From Tamarix chinensis (Eukaryota; Streptophyta; Magnoliopsida; Caryophyllales; Tamaricaceae), in the NCBI GenBank assembly GCA_030549775.1, contig CM060181.1, positions 53,450,218 to 53,514,217 on the forward strand: a stretch of 64,000 nt of DNA, written 5' to 3'. The notes below the pieces were generated by a model. It was not told the origin of the DNA and did not search any database. It saw nothing but the letters and a program-made list of their open reading frames with translations. The translations under genes were made by a program, and so were the position numbers. This document shows positions 60,559-64,000 of this stretch, piece after piece (position 1 is the stretch's first letter; every line of letters begins with the position of its first letter).

Positions 60559-63500
60559 GTTGAGTCTGTTAGGGAGTATTGCTTATATTTGTCGGTTGGG
60601 GGATAGAAGGATGACATTGGGTAGTAGAATTTTGGGAGGTACCAGGTCCTCATATAGCCTGGATTATCACTGTTTTCTCAAATGCGATTGTTGACTTCCA
60701 TTTCTGTCATCTCAATTCTCTCTGTTCCTGTCATAAATGTATACAATTCTTACTCAAATCAACTGCAACACCCAGTATTTTGGCATCAGCTGATATTTTT
60801 GATTTGGGAGCTGTATTTAACCAATAAATCACTGAAAGTCTCATTTTCTTTTGGTGTTTTATTTCAGAAGTAGGAAGAAAAATGCAAGAGGTCAGGAATG
60901 ATGCTTGGACTTTACTTCTGTCCAAAGTTTTGTTAGAGGCATGTGCCTTAGTCCATTAGGCTTGGATTAGGACATTGATTACTGATTTTCCTTTGTATGA
61001 ATGTCAAACTTTTGTCCCAAAACATTTCTCTTGTTGCCCGTGAGATCAATCTTTAGAAAGTAGGCATGTATAGCCTAAAAAGATCATGCCGCCTAAAGTT
61101 GCAAGATGCTTTGTTACTGCAATATTGCCATCCCCATCTTAATCATTATTTCATTTCATTTTATGCTCTCTTCCTTGCTTTGCTCCCTTTTTCTTTCATG
61201 ATTTTTCTATTGTATTTGGGTTATCCTCCTGCTATGCTCAAATCATCAAGCATATGTAATCCTATCTTTTCTTATGGCTGCTAAGCTGAGGATCATTATG
61301 TCTTCGAGATCACTATGCTTATCTGCAAAGTAGATACGGTTGCTGATTTTCTGCTCCTTTTTCTAGTATGTTATTTATTCATTTTCCTCTTGTATATCAG
61401 TAAACCTGTTGCACCCGATCTTCTTATGGAGTGCCTCCCTCAGTCACTCCGACCATCAGGTGGAGATCTGACTGAGACCAGAATTAGGAGTCGTGAAGAT
61501 GCTGTGTATACGATCCCACTTCTCATGCCGGCTAGAATTCAGCCTTTGGTGCAAAATATAGCGAAGCAAATGTTTCAAGCCTGGCACCATCAACAGTTGC
61601 TCAAAATTTACAGGTAAAGACAGATATTTTGTTCAAATTAATGCTACATTGTACTGGTTAAAGCTCATAATATTGGATGACCATCTGCTGATCCGACATG
61701 TATTTCTGTATCAGTAGTGTAGCAGGTACAAATATAATTCAAGAAAACTTTTGCTACTTGATGACCTTTGCCTCTCTTATTTCCGAGTACATGGATTTTA
61801 AAAACATCTTGCATTGGTGAATAATTTTTCTTTTTCTGGCTCTATCATATGCTTGCAGTGTTATGGTCTGTTAGTCTACGAGTTACTGGATAGACTTCAA
61901 TGGTAATCCTTGGAGCTTTGTTTCTGTAGAAGTCAATCTCTATGATAAATAGTCTAATGAATGTAAATAAAACCTGTTGGGGCATGTCAGAATTTATCTT
62001 TGTATTCACTTTAGTACAAAGATGTTGCAAGTTGATTTTTCATCAGATAAAAACTACATAAAGGGAGATTTCAGTAAAGGACATTATTGATTAATGTGCC
62101 GTAAGTTAACCTGGAATGATTTCTGCATGAGTATGTGATTTCTGAGCTGGTGTACTCATAGATGTACCGGGGTGACTAGAAGGGCAATTGACACAGCTGC
62201 ATGAAAATTCACTTCAGGGATAACCGGTCTCCTGTTTTGGAGGAAAGCTTGCGGAAATTGGGACTGGAAAAACTTAGCAAAGATGATGCACAGAGATTGC
62301 CATGGGATGTTCTGAAGGATAAGATTGGAAATTGGATTCATTTTATGCGAGTTGCGGTGTGTACTATTCAACTGTTTTGGGATTCTACAATTTAGAGAGC
62401 ACTGGCCCTTACCGCATATTCTGTTTTCTGGCAGTTTAAAGTTCTATTTGTTGGGGAGAGAGCACTTTGTGACCGAATATTTGAAGGGGTTGGTGCCCTC
62501 AGGGAGCAATGTTTTGCTGAAGCTACAGCAAGCAGTGTAGAGTTGCTGATTGGTTTTGGAGATGCTGTTAACAAAACCAAAAAATCACCTGAAAAGCTAT
62601 TTGTTTTTCTTGAGATGTACGAAATTATGCGAGAGCTCCGGTCAGAGGTAACTCAATTATATAAGATATTGCATTGTTGGTTGTTAAAGTCTGAACTTTT
62701 ATTAATCTTCTTGACTCATGTTGATTAGAACATATTATTCTCACTCTGGAGGTTGACATACTCTGGCTTCCATAAAAGTTTGTCCAATTACTCTGATTGT
62801 GGCCAAATAGGAAGGCAATTGTTCAACACTAGGGTAACTAAAAAGGGAATACAAACCAAATCATTTATTTTACAGAGAATCACATTTTCTTGAATGGTTA
62901 GTTGATAGGTGGATGGTGGGTAACTTAAAATATTTTTTACTATTCAACATATCTATATTGTAGAAAGACAAATTATCTATACCTAATAACATTTTCGAAT
63001 ATCGACTATTGAGGACAAAATGATGGTGGATACAAAAGGAAGTATAGTAAAACTTTGATGGAGTCTATGCTTCATAGAATCTAAGAATCGTCGTATTGAC
63101 CTCCTTCCCTTTTATTCTCCGCTACCTGTTCACCTTAGACATACATGCCCTTTCAAACAAAATGAAATATAGACAATTTTTGTGATTTACACTCTTGTAT
63201 CCCCATCCTTCTAAATCCAAAAATTGGAATTAATATCTCTTAACAAATGGAAGCTTCTTACTCTTGATCCACAATATTTATTCCAAATCTTTTTATGTCA
63301 TCTTGCCATCTAATTTTTACGCCTAAATGCATGTTAATGTGAGAAAAACAGATCTTACCAATAATGAAGAAACAGGGATGTGAAAATGACAATGACATTT
63401 CTTAAAAATTAGAAAATAGGGAATTTAGGAAATGCTGGAGAAATAGTATGTATATAATTTAAATTTATTACTTTCATTACTTATATAAACATTCATGTAT

Positions 63501-64000
63501 GTATACCTTTTTGTCTACAAATATATTTATGTATATATACATGAATCCGTCTGGCCATATAACTTATATAAAAAAATGAGTATTTTCATTGGAGGAAATT
63601 AAAGGGTTACAAAGGATAACAAATGAAAAGAAAATTGAATAATTAAATGATTGGAGTGTATGTAACTATCTATTATGGGACATGCTCTTGGATTTTCCAT
63701 GGGCACTAAGTGATTATTCTTGTGTATCATGTTGTGATTACATTCGTCCTTTGCACTTTTTTTATAGCTCATGCCAAACCATAAGAGAATTAGGGAAAGA
63801 GAGCACATGCTGATGTTGTGTTTGAGAAATGAAGGCTAAAGCCTCTTGTGAGGATAGAGGGATGGCCAACTGCTTTGCGTAAGAGAGAGATTATTGAGGA
63901 AGCTGAGAATTGACTAAATTGTTTCCAAATTATGGTGGTATGAGGCCTCAAGATTGATCTTGTCACTGGCACATATTTCGGATGTCGAGGGACCTTGTTG
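47640..64000 (+). CDS. EXO70A: Exocyst subunit EXO70A, 5' part (truncated by window end)
   Basis: EXO70 is a subunit of the exocyst, which tethers secretory vesicles to the plasma membrane, binding phosphoinositides. Exons seen: 47640-47780, 47868-47963, 55571-55776, 61401-61613, 62218-62356, 62435-62647. All are GT/AG and in phase, giving 336 residues, about half of a typical 640-residue protein. Matches to plant EXO70A proteins run in order: [128 protein letters not shown]. The N-terminal coiled-coil region and the first helical bundles are present; the C-terminal membrane-binding part lies beyond 64000. No further exon is recognisable after 62647. Start chosen by homology at ATG 47640; the frame is open upstream. 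MKESL and AEAKILKG suggest the A2/A3 branch, less surely than A1. Introns 2 and 3 are 7.6 and 5.6 kb. Confidence 0.94.
49500..50060 (-). pseudogene. Decayed caulimovirid-like RT-RNase H fragment
   Basis: Minus-strand sequence in three broken frames resembles the end of a plant pararetrovirus polyprotein: a [14 protein letters not shown] connection region, FETDASIID (RNase H start), [33 protein letters not shown], then after a frameshift [17 protein letters not shown] and, in another frame, FIKGESNY. The lysine-rich slip KKEKKK at about 49665-49685 is where the frame changes. It is non-functional and isolated in EXO70A intron 2; no coat or movement protein sequence is nearby. Family-level assignment to Caulimoviridae is from motif recall. 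Confidence 0.68.
50307..50724. mobile_element. hAT-type MITE 1 in EXO70A intron 2
   Basis: 418 bp, left end TAGGGATGACAATTTTTCC, right end CCTATTGCCATCTCTA (inverted match). Flanks AATACAGG (50299-50306) and AATATAGG (50725-50732) match at 7 of 8. The interior is GGGTTCGGGG-rich with a short TA tract around 50485-50520. Confidence 0.82.
50741..51222. mobile_element. hAT-type MITE 2 in EXO70A intron 2
   Basis: 482 bp, left end TAGAGATGCCAATAGGATGGGG, right end GAGAATTGTCATCCCTA. Perfect 8-bp target duplication GATCAAAG at 50733-50740 and 51223-51230. Contains a (TA)n run, 51003-51058. Its ends match MITE 1, in opposite order, so it is the same family in reverse orientation. Confidence 0.88.
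51231..54013. other. EXO70A intron 2, AT-rich, possible LTR-derived
   Basis: No coding. The segment ends in GGGATATTACA (54003-54013), the same terminal type as the LTR ends of element B, and contains repeated ACCAATTGACTAGT-like phrases (about 52365, 52520, 53800, 53880). It may be a decayed minus-strand LTR, but I could not find its other end or a target duplication. Confidence 0.35.
54040..54900. repeat. Almost pure A/T low-complexity block
   Basis: Dense AATAAT, ATTAAT, TTATTA words with very few G or C over about 850 bp, many of them self-complementary (AATATTATTAATAATATT-like). 54801-54889 recurs with changes at 57185-57271. Confidence 0.8.
56740..57060. repeat. Degenerate direct repeats in EXO70A intron 3
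   Basis: The phrase AAGTGCATCTTGAAAGCACCACC...TTGGTTATAGATT...GAGCTTAAAGCTCAAATC recurs about four times (near 56746, 56828, 56915, 57008) with decreasing similarity and roughly 85-90 bp spacing. Confidence 0.65.
57185..57271. repeat. Second copy of an 87-bp AT-rich repeat
   Basis: ATAATTAAAAAACTG...TTAATTTCTTAATAATTTG closely matches 54801-54889. Confidence 0.75.
57791..57940. repeat. Direct duplication around a (TATC)n microsatellite
   Basis: GTGTTTAGTTATCCTTAGGC TTCATTCTTT occurs at 57791 and 57905, 114 bp apart, enclosing a (ATCT)n run at 57863-57888. Confidence 0.85.
58494..58690 (+). pseudogene. Element C gag N-terminal fragment
   Basis: Begins [19 protein letters not shown], a charged coiled-coil-like gag start, open for 65 residues to a TGA. 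After it the sequence joins RNase H coding directly, so most of gag and all of protease and RT are deleted. Confidence 0.65.
58700..60398 (+). pseudogene. Element C RNase H-integrase-chromodomain remnant
   Basis: In several frames: [16 protein letters not shown] and [12 protein letters not shown] (RNase H end, 58720-58900), [20 protein letters not shown] (integrase core, 59302 on), [20 protein letters not shown] (about 59580-59640), [17 protein letters not shown] (about 60075-60120) and a chromodomain with [17 protein letters not shown] and ESSWEEFE (60129-60330). Stops are frequent. The last frame runs 28 bases into the 3' LTR before TGA at 60396-60398. Confidence 0.82.
60517..60556. repeat. 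(TC)n microsatellite in the element C 3' LTR
   Basis: About 20 TC units; absent from the 5' LTR, where the same place reads TTTTTTCTTTTCTTTC. Confidence 0.9.
62648..64000 (+). other. EXO70A intron 6, incomplete
   Basis: Donor GTAACT after exon 6. AT-rich, with short minus-strand frames lacking domains (63599-63808, 63790-63972). No exon resembling the next EXO70 block is present, so the intron continues past the window. Confidence 0.6.

Larger units (their letters stand above)
58105..60733 (+). mobile_element. Element C: internally deleted chromovirus in EXO70A intron 3
   Basis: 2629 bp. LTRs 58105-58458 (354 bp, TGATAGACCC to GCCTATCA) and 60371-60733 (TGATATACCC to TCCTGTCA); PBS TGGTATCAGAGC at 58462-58473; PPT-like TTTGGGAGGGAAG at 60357-60369; perfect target duplication TAAAT at 58100-58104 and 60734-60738. 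The LTRs are clearly diverged, so it is old. The interior keeps the gag start, then jumps to RNase H, integrase and chromodomain. Short LTRs and a C-terminal chromodomain suggest the Reina-like group (inference). Confidence 0.9.

Overview
This is plant nuclear DNA, very probably from a TE-rich angiosperm (I cannot name the species). Two intron-containing genes with clear land-plant orthologues lie on the + strand in tandem: a complete PDK1 kinase gene (33840-46111, 11 coding exons, 498 codons) and the first half of an EXO70A-type exocyst gene (from 47640, six exons, running off the right edge). Both have consensus GT/AG junctions and conserved reading phase, and both look functional in the part seen.

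The left half (1-32070) is a stack of LTR retrotransposons. At 1013-10225 there is a probable solo LTR, split by element A, a Ty3/gypsy copy (1808-7463, TSD ACCTA, LTRs about 98% identical) whose RT and integrase are fused in frame by an internal deletion. At 11356-32065 there is an old minus-strand chromovirus (Tekay-like, element B, TSD CCAAA) with one LTR of 4.7 kb and one reduced to 96 bp. Inside B sits a much younger Athila-type element E (19771-30733, + strand) with a nearly open gag-pol, an Athila ORF-1/env-position ORF with one stop, an 83-bp tandem array, and a 3' LTR cut off after 91 bp.

The right half (33840-64000) is the two genes, whose introns are swollen by insertions: a short non-autonomous LTR element (41730-43244), a TIR-like repeat family rich in CGATAT motifs, three hAT-type MITEs with 8-bp target duplications (one in PDK1 intron 9, two side by side in EXO70A intron 2), a decayed caulimovirid-like fragment (about 49500-50060, minus), and a deleted chromovirus (58105-60733, TSD TAAAT).

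Functionally, PDK1 (phosphoinositide-dependent activation of AGC kinases) and EXO70 (tethering of secretory vesicles at the plasma membrane) both act at phosphoinositide-containing membranes, but nothing in the sequence shows a functional link beyond adjacency. I found no evidence of a new biological system; the notable material is transposon architecture: deletion fusions, inverted termini, palindromic arrays and precise nested insertions.
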